Part shown: positions 10,165-20,293 of the stretch, in pieces
Position numbering within the stretch: position 1 is the stretch's first letter
Layout: the number at the start of each line of letters is the position of its first letter
Assembly (NCBI GenBank): GCA_021399435.1
Contig: JAJTUP010000103.1
Location: 62,001-126,000 of the forward strand
Direction: 5' to 3'
DNA length: 64,000 nt
DNA from: Diaporthe sp. PMI_573
Lineage: Eukaryota; Ascomycota; Sordariomycetes; Diaporthales; Diaporthaceae
The notes under the pieces: generated by a model
Database searches by the model: none
What the model was told of the DNA's origin: nothing
The model's input: only the letters and a program-made list of their open reading frames with translations
Made by a program: the position numbers and the translations under genes

Positions 10165-11664
10165 TCAATACAGTTTTTCTCTCTTTTTGTAGTCCCAGAA
10201 TGGGTCTATGTTGTTGATATTTTCTGTGTCCACGGGCGGCCTCGGCTTTTGCGGGTCAACAAAGAAGGTGTTTGTCCAGTACGCAGGGACGTTTTGGTTA
10301 GCTGGTAAGGCTAATTCCTGAGTGATTATTGTCTGTAACTGCTGCAACGTAGGACGATGTGCTTGTTTCGCCATGAGGCATCTTGCCACAAGGTCGATCA
10401 GAGACTGTTGATACCTAGCGGTCCACGGATCGGCCGGGTCGAGTAGCGCGTACCCGAAGGTCCAGTGCTGTTGATCCGGCGTTGGATTTGCTGGCTCCTG
10501 GCTCGTCATCCTCCCCGCGTAGGGCGGAAAGTCGGGGTCCAACAGCGTCATGGACACCTTCATAATCTAGTGCGCATGTAGTCAGCCTCACGAAGAAAAA
10601 GTCTTTTGAAGTGAAGACGTGGCAATCCCGCCTACCATTCCAATCTGCCACACGTTAGACGCAGAACTATATCTGCCCGGGCCTGTAGTGGTCGGCGGAG
10701 GCGGCGCCCAAGGCTGCATCCATGGTGGCATCCATGCCAATATCCAAGGTTGTGCCCCTGCGACAACATCAGAAGGGTCCTGGCCGGCAGGTATTCTATC
10801 CCAGTCCTTGCCGAATTGTTCCTACAAATCCTCTCTTGGTTAGCGAGAAGGCCCTGGAAGCAAGGCATGCTGCATGACTCACCGGAAGGGCATAGCGAAG
10901 TTTGCCCTCGTGTCTTGTCCTCCATCTCTCCTCACGTCGTAACTACTCGGCAGCAGTTGGTACATGTGGAGGCAGCCCTGGGCCTAGCGCTGGGTGCCAG
11001 AAGCTGGCCTCGTCCTGGGTGAACCCAAAATCTTCAATCTGGAATAAACCTTCATCAGTATATTTTAAGCCAGCCGAATCGATGCCTTGGGACTGAGAAC
11101 GAAGCTTGCCTGTAAACGGGGAACCGATGGGTGGGGTGGCACAAGAGGCGCCGCCGGGGTATCAGACCCATAAACAAAGACTGAAACTGGGTCAGTGGAC
11201 GATACGTGTAAAAATCATATGTAATGACAGGAAATCATTCGATGTGATATAAATACCATTTGTGGGATCCTGAGGTTCGACACGTCAGTTTTCAAGAAAT
11301 TCTAGCACAAATTCTGAGCTGATCACGTATGAGGGAATCGAGTGTGACCTTATTTTGTTCATTATCATGAAAAGGAAAATGAATAGTTGCAGAGATAATC
11401 GATAGTTGTTTACAGCGGATGACCGCGTTGAATCCGCCAACGTAGACATAGGCGCAAGGAATAACTTACAAGGTCCATGTGTACTAGCCCTCGTCGCCCT
11501 GGATTGCCAGGGGTGAGCACTTCAGGCAGGTAGCCTCCTTGCGTGGCCGCAGGAACTGCTCCATATGCTGGGTTCAATCTTGGGGGCTCTTCCATAGCCA
11601 TGCAGCCCTTCACCAAGCAGTCGAAGAAGCGCCAGAGGACAGATTCATGGAAATATCTCCAAGG
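10165..11664 (-). pseudogene. Protein-kinase-like gene, truncated by hAT-A
   Basis: Several minus-strand pieces in different frames match the order of a fungal kinase-like family. They are EPWRYFHES (near 11655) and RGLVHMDL (near 11480, a catalytic-loop-like VHxDL followed by a GTAAGT donor), DPVSVFVYGSD (near 11190), EDFGFTQDEA (near 11020, a DFG-like motif), ERWRTRHEGKLRYALPEQFG, ASNVWQIG, and a C-lobe tail LIDLVARCLMAKQAHRPTL (near 10360). An in-frame TAG interrupts the segment between the DFG-like block and the RWRTRHEG block (near 10940). Upstream coding similarity stops at about 11664, exactly where the terminal repeat of hAT-A begins, so the N-lobe including the ATP-binding loop is missing. 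Exon borders are only partly resolved. Most likely a dead gene; an active kinase is unlikely. Confidence 0.6.
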
Positions 11665-13842
11665 CTCGGACCCACTACACTGCAAATCCACGTGGACCAC
11701 AAATAAGTGGCCCATCTCTATTACATCCACTTGTCGGCCCTCAGATTACGTAATAATCCACTACGCTTGGACCTGAAAGTGGATGTAATGGAGTGGATTT
11801 AGGTGGATTTAGGTACAGGGGGATATTCCCTGACCCTGTACGGTTCATAGTACTTATTTTTGTATATAGTTGCCTATTAAATCGAGGTACCTGGACCCAA
11901 GTTAGCCGAGGTCGATCACCCCTACAGCTAATCTTATAACATTATACGAGAAACTACCCCTATTGAGCGCGTTTTCTACAGATTTCCTGCTTTATTTTTG
12001 CCAAAAACTTGTTTTTTTGACGATGTCAGCCAACCAGCCAGGCCAACCAGGCCAACAGCAGCAGGTCGTAGGCCGTCTTTTTCGCCATTTCAGAGGCTGG
12101 AATTGGTCAGAACGCGCTCGTGATACTAGCTCTTGGCTGTGGGACTTTGGCTATGATATTCAACGTCATGGCTTACGCAAATGGGCTTGCAAGTACTGTA
12201 TCCTCGGAAATCGTCCCATTATCGCGAGTTTTACCTCTTCAGGTCTCCAGAACGCGGCAAATCATCTATGGCGTGAGCACAAAACACCAGCACCAGAGGG
12301 AGAGAAAAGGAGCACAGCACAGCTCAAATCCGAAGGCGCACTGGAATCGAACCAGCCGACTATTGCATCTGTATTGAAACTGGACGTCAACAAGCCTACG
12401 GAACAGAACATCGCGAATAGCTTCATCTCACGCTTTGATAAGCAACACTTTCAGCGTATGCTAGTCGAGTTAATCGTCAGTAGCAACCAGTCATTTTCCT
12501 TCGCCCAGAACCCCATCCTCCGAGAAATCTTCGACTATTTGAGTCCCTCCGTTTCGATCCAACGCGCCAACATGAGTGCCAGGGCTGTCCGATATAAGAT
12601 CATTCAAGAGTATAACCGCCACAAGCAGACGGTTATCGAGGTGCTGAGGAACTCCCCTGGAGCGCTTCATATCTCATTTGATGGCTGGACGTCTCGAAAT
12701 AAGCTTGCCCTCTACGGTATTGCTTGTCTTTTCAGAGATGAGAAGAATCGGCCATGCAAAATCATGATTGGGGTTCCAGAGGCTCATCGTCACTTCGGCT
12801 CAACGATCGGTGGGGAGGTTCTCGACGTCCTACACACCTTTGGCGTGAGTCCAGAGAAGATTGGCTATTTCACGCTCGACAATGCTGAAAACAACGATAC
12901 TGCAATGGAGGTCATAGGTGCTGAACTTGGGTTCGATGGCCGACTACGCCGAGGACGCTGTATTGGCCACACAATTAACTTGTCAGCCAAGGCGCTCTTA
13001 TTTGGCAAAAACGCCGACGCGTTCGAGCAGCAATTATCAGGCGCAGAAGCGTTATCTGATGCTGAATACGCTCGATGGCGCAAAAGAGGACCAGTTGGCA
13101 AGTTACACAATATCGTAGTTGATGTGCGTATTAGCCATCGGCTGATTTACTTATTCAAGGAGGTCCAGAGGGTAAGCGGTTTTACTAAATCCTATTCGTC
13201 TCATACTAATTCTATATATCTAACAGGACGAAATTAATCGCGCCACCACCCTTAAACTCCGATCGAAGAAACCAGTCAAGCTAATTATCGATAACGACAC
13301 GCGTTGGCTGTCACAACTCTACATGATCCGCAGGGCTCTACGGTTGAAAACCTCTATCGAACTCCTACTGATCAAGTATAAGGCGCAATGGGAGGACGAA
13401 AATCGGTCTAAAAAGACTGGCCAAGTGACACAAGCCAAGTTGGCGAGAAAACCACGCATCCTCCGAGACGAGAATCAGCTAACGGACAGAGACTGGGAGG
13501 TTCTTTACCATTTGGAGGCTATTCTGACTGTTTTTGAGACCGTGGTGAAGACGCTTGAGGGTGATGGACACACCCGCAGGCGTAAGCAAGGCTGGACTGG
13601 CTCCTATGGCAATATCTGGGACGTGGTGCTTGGCTATGAGTTGCTGCTTAACACACTGGAAGAATATAAGCAGCTTGCTGCTGACTTTCCTGATCCAGAG
13701 CACTTCCGCATCGGAATCAACCTTGCTTGGGATAAGCTGGATGAATATTATCGGCGGCTGGACGAGACGCCCATCTACTATACGGCTATGGCGCTCCATC
13801 CAGCCTATCGTTGGGACTGGTTTGATGAAACGTGGGCTCATA

Positions 13843-13850
13843 AGCCTAGT
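13843..13850. repeat. Left target-site duplication of the nested element
   Basis: AGCCTAGT directly precedes the left terminal repeat and recurs at 15028-15035. An 8-bp duplication is diagnostic of hAT insertion. Confidence 0.95.
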
Positions 13851-15027
13851 CAGGGCTCCTAATAGTGCAACCAGTGCGTGTGAAAGCCTCAAACTGCTCA
13901 TTTAGTGCGTTTGCCTTGGTCACACTAAACTGCCAGTCCGTTTGACTTAGTTACACTGAACTGCCAGTTTGCCTGAGATATGCAAACTGAACTATTGGTC
14001 CGTCCGTCAAGGTTGAAACTAAACTACAGTGCAAACTGTAGTTTACACTATTAGTCCGAACATAATAGCCCCACTTGCGGCTGGGCACTCCCCGTGCCTC
14101 TCAGGCTGCCTCCTGTGGGCTCCTGTCTTCAATAAGAACGATAGATAGCCTTTTGGGCGGACTGTAATTGACTTAATCTGCGCTTTGGGATGGGACGTAG
14201 TCAGTAATCGAACCACGTTGACGCAGAAACTGGGGGCCATGATTGGTACGATACACATTACTCGACCGGACACAACAATCTGCCATTCTATCTCAGACTA
14301 CGATGGAATCGATACGAAACAGAAGCTCTGAGCAAGCCAGTGGTTATAATCTCACTAGTTTGACTGTGATTCTCAAAGAGATTAGCGTGATTGGCATCTC
14401 AACGGCTTCGCTCAGGACGATGCAATCCCAGCCCAACCTACCCTACAGGTATTGGATAGAAGTTACCTGGTACCCCGCCTATCTGTAATGGCAGGGTTGG
14501 TATCTCTTAACTCGTCGGCTTAAGGTTCGCCACTGAGATAACACACACTTCATCGTCTCTCAGGCAGTACATGCTTCTTGCAATCAGCCAGATAGCCCAT
14601 TCCAAAGCTACAAAATTAGGATACTGTTGAACATGTAAGTTTTAGGACGGATGGTTTCAGTTGCGACAAACACGGTACACTGGCTGTATTTGTTGACACT
14701 CCTTTAGCGCCATCTTTGAAACCCCGCGGCGCGCGCTCTCGACGCATTGGACCGCGTACGTCCTGGTTGGGTACTCCGCAGTGGGCCACAAACTTGGAAG
14801 GGCTTGGGCGCACTAATAGTGCCACTGTTAGTCTGCGGCCCTCGCACTGAACTACTGGTCAGTCTGGTCGAGTTACACTGGACTATCAGTGTGGTCCGAG
14901 AGGCCTACACTGAACCATCAGTGTAGTCCGAGAGACGTCGCACTGAACCAATAGTGCATGGACTATTAGTCTGGACTACAGTGTGCACTAATAGTGCTCT
15001 TAATGGTCCGCACTATTAGGAGCCCTG
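13851..15027. mobile_element. Non-autonomous hAT element nested in hAT-A transposase
   Basis: A 1177-bp element with perfect 18-bp terminal inverted repeats (CAGGGCTCCTAATAGTGC at both ends) and an 8-bp duplication AGCCTAGT. It has no transposase; small frames inside have no hAT motifs. The first and last 200-300 bp are packed with short words around CACTGAAC, CTATTAGT and GTGTAGTCCGAG, an asymmetric subterminal array that would be recognised by a transposase supplied in trans. Its terminal repeat differs from all other hAT ends in the window, so its driver lies elsewhere in the genome. Excising the element with one copy of the duplication rejoins the host reading frame exactly (codons for P-S then W-V). 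Confidence 0.93.
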
Positions 15028-15035
15028 AGCCTAGT
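15028..15035. repeat. Right target-site duplication of the nested element
   Basis: Second copy of AGCCTAGT, immediately after the right terminal repeat and matching 13843-13850. Confidence 0.95.
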
Positions 15036-15873
15036 TGGGTTGAAAAGGCAAAAGAGATGGTCGCCGACGTCTGGCTGTCCGATTACGCTCATCTCGAGGT
15101 TAGAACCAGCAGCAGCAGAGGCGACGACGAGCCTCCAGCAAAAAGAGCTCGGTTTTTCAACCCCTTCGAGAAGAACAGCCGTCTGCCAAGCTCAACACCA
15201 GCCTCCGCAGCAGCTATTGTTGGTGACGAGTACCAAGCGTGGCAGACGGATCGTGACGTCAGCGACGGCAACGTTCGTGATCCAATTGGTTACTGGATCA
15301 CTAAGCAAAGCAGATACCCTCGATTATCCAGGATGGCCTTGGACTTCCTGACAATCCAGCCGATGTCAGCCGAGTGTGAGAGGTTATTTTCAGCTGCTGG
15401 CAAGATGGTCTCGGGGTTGCGTACAAACCTAGATGCTGAGATTATCGCCATTTGTCAGGTTTTACGCTCTTGGTACCGTGCTGGCATTATCAAGGACCTG
15501 GATCCATTGCTTAAGTCGCACCTTGAAAGTAAGCTGGATGGCGGTTGTGGGACTCTAGGCGACGACGAGCTGGCGCTTGCTGAGTCAAAATGGCTATTGG
15601 AGGGCGAGGATAGCGCCAGCGAGGTTGACGATTCATCACAGCAGCAGCAGGCTGAAGAGTTAGTGTCAACGTCTGAAAGTGAGGCTGAATAGGCGTCGAC
15701 GAGGTTGTGAATAGCCTCAAAAGTCCACTTATAAATCCACTTATAAATCCACGTGTGTACATCCATTCCACTCCGGTCGAATATGTGCTACATCCACTAC
15801 GTAATTGCTAAAAAATCGTACATCCACTCTACTTGGTCCAAAAGTGGAGTGGATGTAGTGGTTCCGACCCTTG

Positions 15874-16390
15874 GCTCCCTGCACCCAGGATCAGAGTGGT
15901 CATCCACTCCACTCCATCCACCAAGGGGTCTGTGGAATGGATGGTGGACTTATGTAAGCAATTTCCTGGTGGAATGGATCCACCAGGCACTTCAGTGGAT
16001 GGATGGACGGTGGAATGGACGCGGTGGACGCTAATTGCAACCCCTGTCGCCTTCCTATTGCGGTATAGGCGCTGCTACTTCAGGAGCATCCGGGACGTCC
16101 TGATCGAGGTCAAGGTCGTTATCTACAGCCATAGTTGGAACTCCTCCTCCCAGACTAATGTCTTTTGCTTCCCTGATTGTCTGTCCTCGCACCTCCGCCG
16201 GCCCGTCAAGAAACGATTCTGTTGATGAGATATGGCCCATCTGGATCCAATTCCGCAACGTCTGTACGATCGATATCGTATTTGCCTCGGATCGGTTCCT
16301 CAGAGGACTGAGCATCTGACCACAGGCTGAAAAGAGCCTCTCCACGTCAGCGCTCATAGGCACCACAGCGTATATATCAAGGGCCATTTG
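15874..16390 (-). mobile_element. hAT-B remnant: transposase 3' end and terminus
   Basis: From 16390 down to 16055 the minus strand encodes the C-terminal hAT dimerisation block: MALDIYAVVPMSADVERLF, then SACGQMLSPLRNRSEANT, TLRNWIQMG and a stop at 16055. About 15880-16050 is filled with CCATTCCAC/TCCACTCC-type repeats that look like the element's subterminal array. The frame is cut off at 16391 by the left end of hAT-D. The 5' two thirds of this transposase is not found on the other side of hAT-D, so a deletion or rearrangement followed the insertion. Confidence 0.7.
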
Positions 16391-18784
16391 AGTAGGGATG
16401 CCCAGGTACATGTACGAGACCTCTCGTACAGTGTACGAGTACGAGAAGGTTCGTACTCGTACATGTACTCGTACATCTTGGGTGAGGTTGTCCAACTGCC
16501 TTTTTAGGTTTAGTGTCAGGGGCTGCCGGCCGGGCTTGCAGGGCTGCCCAACCGCGACTTTCCGGTCTTATCATCTTCTTCGCCCAGCCACAACTCTGGA
16601 TCTTTTCCCCCTTAAACCTCTCTGCGAAGCTATCACGATGGCTAAAGACAGCGAGAGACACTTTCTTTTTGTCCGTGCCACGCCTACGGGCAAGAGTACA
16701 GTCTCCCGATGCAAATACTGCTCCAAAGAGGTTACGTGGACCTCGAATAGCCGTCTCAGCGACCATCTCGCAAAGTGTGAGGATTTCAGGAAGAAGCATC
16801 CAGTCCAAGCCAAGCTGAAGGAGAAAGCTCAAGCAAAGCTAACAGATACGGGTATTACGGCTCTGCCAACTGAGCAGTCAAAGAAGCTACAATATCTCGC
16901 ATCTAACGCAGTAATCGCCAGCGGCCGACCCTTCTCCCTCTTTGAGCACAGCGCCTGGGACGCCTTTTTCGCTGAGGGTATTCCCGGCTTTAAGCCTCCT
17001 GATCGAAAAGCCGTTACTCGCCTCCTTCCGACTATCTATAAGAGTTATCGTGACGAGGTATTGAAGAAAGCTTCGCGTAGCTCCGCGCCTTAACCTGATC
17101 TTCGACGCCTCTGATAATATCGCTAGTAACCGGATTATCAATATTGCGGTCCAAATACCCAACGGAGCAGCGTTCTACTGGAAGACGTTTGATACTGGCG
17201 ATATTGAGCATACAGCGGAGGAGTATATCAATCTAATTTGGCCCCAACTCGAAGAGATCTGCGAGAGCGACTGGACTCGGATTAACAGTATCTGTACTGA
17301 TACTGATAGTACGATGAGGACAACCCACGAGATACTTAGCAAGACGAAAGAGCTAGGGAGCTGCTTCTTCTCCCTCTGTGACTCTCACGGGCTTCAGTTA
17401 TTGATCAAAGACGTCCTCTTGATGGAGTGCTTTGCAGCCATATTTGAGGAAGCTACCAACATTGTGAGATTTTTCTCAAAATCAAAGCTGCAGCTATCAC
17501 GGTTGCGCGCCTGCCAGAAAGCGCTATATAGCGGCAAGACAAAGGCATTTATCAAGAGGTATAAGTTCAGCAACTCTATTATTAAAATACCTACTAAGTT
17601 TCCTTCTCCTTAATAGTGTAATTACCCGATGGGGCTCCCAATACAATGCCCTCCTCTCAGTACTGGCCAACCGAGACGCCCTCCGTGCCTATGCCCGGCG
17701 GAAGGATGTCCATATCGCCCGTGAGAAGGATAAGCGGCTTGTCCTTCTGCCCCCGGTACTCGAATCGATCAACAGCGGCGTCTTCTGGGACCGGCTAGAA
17801 GCTGTCACAAGCGTTCTTGCCCCCGTTAGCGAGTTTCAGCACGCCTCGGAGGCTGACCGCTCCCATATTGGCCACGTAGTGCCGCGTTGGCTGAGTATCA
17901 AAGCTCGCTGGAAAGATATCGAAGACTCGAAGCAATATACAAGCGTGCCGTGGGAGGATATCTACCGTATCTGGAAGGCGAGGTTTGAGACTCAGACATA
18001 CCCTATCCACTTTGTTGCAAATGCCCTCAGGCCGGAGACTATAGCAACCCTTAACGAGAAGCTGGCTGCACAAGACTATAAGATTGTGATAGATTTCTTA
18101 AAGGAGAGTCTTACAGATAGAGGTGATTATCGCGAGGTTATTAAGGAGTTTAATGACTTCCGCAACCAGCGCGGTATCCTCTACTCTGCAGACAACGTAT
18201 TTTGGGACTGCGAATGGAGCCCAGAGGACGCTTGGGGTTGTCTGGAAGCCCAGGGTTCGAAGCTTGCCACCATCGCGGTAAGGATTTTTGGTATTCTGGC
18301 TAATTCAGTGCCCTCGGAGCGAAGTTTCTCGGCTATCAACTACGTCCATACGAAGGCTCGCAACCGGCTGTCACCGGTTAAAGCGGACTGGCAATGTTTT
18401 GTATGGATGAACTGCAGAGTTCTCGAGAGACAAGGCGCCAAAAACACCAAGAAAAGCTCACGATGGGATCAACTAGATGAGAAGGAATGGAAGGAGCTAG
18501 AAGACAGCTATATGCAGTACTTCTGCCAGGAAGAGGAGGATACAATGGAGGGACAAGCTATCGCGAGCTTCGTTGACGATGAGAATGTTATTGAGCTGGG
18601 CACAGTATTTGAGGATGAGGATGACTGAAAATATCACGAAATTTTGGACAAATGAAGCCACAACATGTCCCAAAAGGGTAAGCCCAAAAAGCCGTACATG
18701 TACGGCTGTCGCTGTACATTGTACGGCGGCCTCTCGTACATGTACCGTACCGTACATGTACTCGTACAAGTGGGCATCCCTACT
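16391..18784 (+). mobile_element. hAT transposon D (2394 bp)
   Basis: Ends are inverted repeats containing TAGGGATGCCCA (left at 16393-16404; right, inverted, at 18771-18782), extendable to 14 bp as AGTAGGGATGCCCA. Both termini are then filled with palindromic GTACATGTAC and GTACGAG words, a striking subterminal array at 16406-16472 and 18693-18768. The transposase lies between, on the plus strand. No matching 8-bp duplication is seen in the flanks (GCCATTTG versus TTGGCTTA). The left flank lies in hAT-B coding sequence; the right flank leads into the pogo-type element. Confidence 0.82.
16638..18628 (+). pseudogene. hAT-D transposase (BED finger), one frameshift
   Basis: The N-terminal piece 16638 to about 17061 carries a BED zinc finger (CKYCSKEV, then SRLSDHLAKC) and GRPFSLFEHSAWDAFF. 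The frame then shifts by one base within an AAGAAAG run and continues as LNLIFDASDNIASNRI, FYWKTFDTGDIEHTAEEY, TDTDSTMRTTHEIL and CDSHGLQLLIKDVL. An intron at 17559-17616 (GTATAAG...TAATAG) is followed by VITRWGSQYNALL and the dimerisation block GILANSVPSERSFSAINYVH, stop at 18628. Relative to the other hATs here it belongs to a distinct lineage (FDASDN, PSERSFS). The extra A in a homopolymer could be a sequencing error; otherwise the copy is inactive. Confidence 0.8.
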
Positions 18785-18859
18785 TTGGCTTAGCATCACT
18801 GGATGAGATTTGTCTAATGGGTTGACTTGATTGTTATAAAGGGGATATCCCTTACCTAG

Positions 18860-20293
18860 CTAGACACGCCCTGTACCCTCTGAGATCAAGGTCTGGTCGT
18901 ACCGCTTGCGGTGCGGCCCCCGGCGTAAAACAATATTATCATCATCATCATCATCCTCGGCACCACCAGCCATTTCACCAGCCAGCCGCTTCCCCTTTTG
19001 TTTCTCTTCAATTATCACCTGGGAATCCTCAATACTAAGTGCTCCTCCCAGCTGCACTCGTGTTCTTTTGGCCCTCCGGCGTTTGGCGAGTGCTATGTTG
19101 GCGTCTTGAAGTGTGCGGATCTGCTCGCTCATCATGGTGAGTGAGTGCGCCATCACTTGTGCACCCTTCGCCAGCCGATCCACTGCCTCCATAATTGGTG
19201 TAGGAGAGCTTCCCTGGTGGGTAGATATCTTGCCCTTGATAAAACTTGATTGCTGGACAGTCTGCTGAGCATTGGAAGGTGTTTGTGACTCCCAGTTTCG
19301 GGGGGAAGCTGGTATAGATGGTAATGGAGTTTGTAGGCGGACATCCAGCTTGGAAATAACAGAATCTGGGTCCCATGGAGAAATCCCAGCTCCTCTAAAC
19401 CCAGATCTCATGTTTTCTTCTGTAAAGATCTTGTCGTGGGCTGCCTTGAATGCAATGAAGAACTCAGACTTGGTGATGTGGTTGATAGAGGCCCGGATGA
19501 AGAGATTGATCTCATCACCATATGCACGCTTCAATGGCGAGAATAATCCAACGTCTAGTGGCTGGAGTAGATGAGAGGAATGCGGTGGCATGCTGATAGG
19601 GATAATGTTGTGCTCTTTGCAGTACTGCTCAAACTCTGCTGATACATGGCTCTCATGGCCATCAAGGATAAGCATCCGGTACGCACCCTTTGTCTGTTGC
19701 TTCGTATGCTTGTCGAAGTGCTGAATCCATTCAAGACCAGTCTTGTTATCTGTCCACCCATTTGGAGTAGGCTTGATGATCCAGCTTGGTGGGAAGCCTG
19801 ACTCTGTTGTCCAGTTAGCAAGGTGGTAGGCGCCTTGCACGATGACGAACGGTGGGATACACCAGCCCTTCGCATTGATGCATTCAATGACTGTTGCCCA
19901 TTCATGGTTTCCAGGATGTACAGATTTAGCCTTTCCATGGCGATCAGAACGTGTAACAACCATTGATGCGGTTATCACGCCCATCATGAAGCCAGTCTCG
20001 TCAAAGTTGTATAGGTCGTCATCTGTGATCCCATACTTGGCTATCATGTTGCGGAGTAGCCGAAACCAGTTCCCAATAACCTCTGGATCTTCGCAGAGAG
20101 CCCTCTGATAGTCATAAGGTCGATTAAACTTGGTTTTCAAGCTTGGTTGTGCATCTATAAAGCGTCGTGCCCAGTGCTTGCCAACAGGCTTGCCATCACG
20201 CGATGCTAGCAGGAGGTTGGCCATATCTTCCACACCAGAAAGTCGCATTGGAAATCCTCGTGCATCTTGATCAATGATATGCTGGACAAGCAC
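18860..20293 (-). pseudogene. pogo/Fot-type DDE transposase, 5'-truncated
   Basis: The 477-residue frame contains the DDE catalytic core of Tc1/mariner pogo-group transposases: YNFDETGFMMG (first Asp), MLILDGHESHV (second Asp) and PPHSSHLLQPLDVGLFSPLK (third acidic region), plus FRGAGISPWDP. It begins abruptly at LVQHIIDQDARGFP, inside the region after the N-terminal helix-turn-helix that the related copy at 33.0-35.4 kb still encodes; the DNA-binding N-terminus is therefore missing. The C-terminal tail (poly-Asp, RRGPHRKRYDQ) differs from the zinc-knuckle tail of the other copy. No terminal inverted repeat like that of the other copy is seen. Base composition is not RIP-shifted, in contrast to its relative. 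Confidence 0.8.

Larger units (their letters stand above)
12023..15692 (+). pseudogene. hAT-A transposase, split by a non-autonomous hAT
   Basis: The coding pieces are 12023-13171, 13227-13850 and 15036-15692, with intron 13172-13227 (minus its last base) and a transposon gap at 13851-15035. Without the gap the frame is continuous, about 809 codons. Seen in order: a BED-like zinc-binding region (KYCILGN with a following H-x5-H, near residue 55), HISFDGWTSRNK, FTLDNAENNDT, RRGRCIGHTINL, KLHNIV, IDNDTRWLSQL, ALHPAYRW, and in the last piece the dimerisation block YPRLSRMALDFLTIQPMSAE followed by CERLFSAAGKMVS. These are the RNase H-like and hAT dimerisation signatures. The start at 12023 (MSANQPGQPG) is preferred over an upstream non-ATG opening. 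The nested insertion disrupts the gene; everything else appears intact, so hAT-A was probably functional until recently. Confidence 0.85.
11660..15873 (+). mobile_element. hAT transposon A (nested insertion inside)
   Basis: A hAT-superfamily element with a plus-strand transposase. Its termini are inferred from imperfect inverted repeats: left CAAGGCTCGGACCCACTACA at 11660 and, read from the other strand, right CAAGGGTCGGAACCACTACA ending at 15873. Both ends are followed by subterminal copies of GTGGAT/ATCCAC-type words, typical hAT transposase-binding arrays. No 8-bp target duplication is evident at these boundaries (AATATCTC versus GCTCCCTG), so either the borders are slightly off or the flanks were rearranged. 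The left end cuts the kinase-like gene; the right end abuts hAT-B sequence. Confidence 0.65.

Noticed and set aside
5555..11664. Biosynthetic gene cluster around the NRPS
   Set aside because: The only neighbours are a broken kinase-like gene and repeat-family genes; the P450 is about 41 kb away beyond many transposons and is itself broken.
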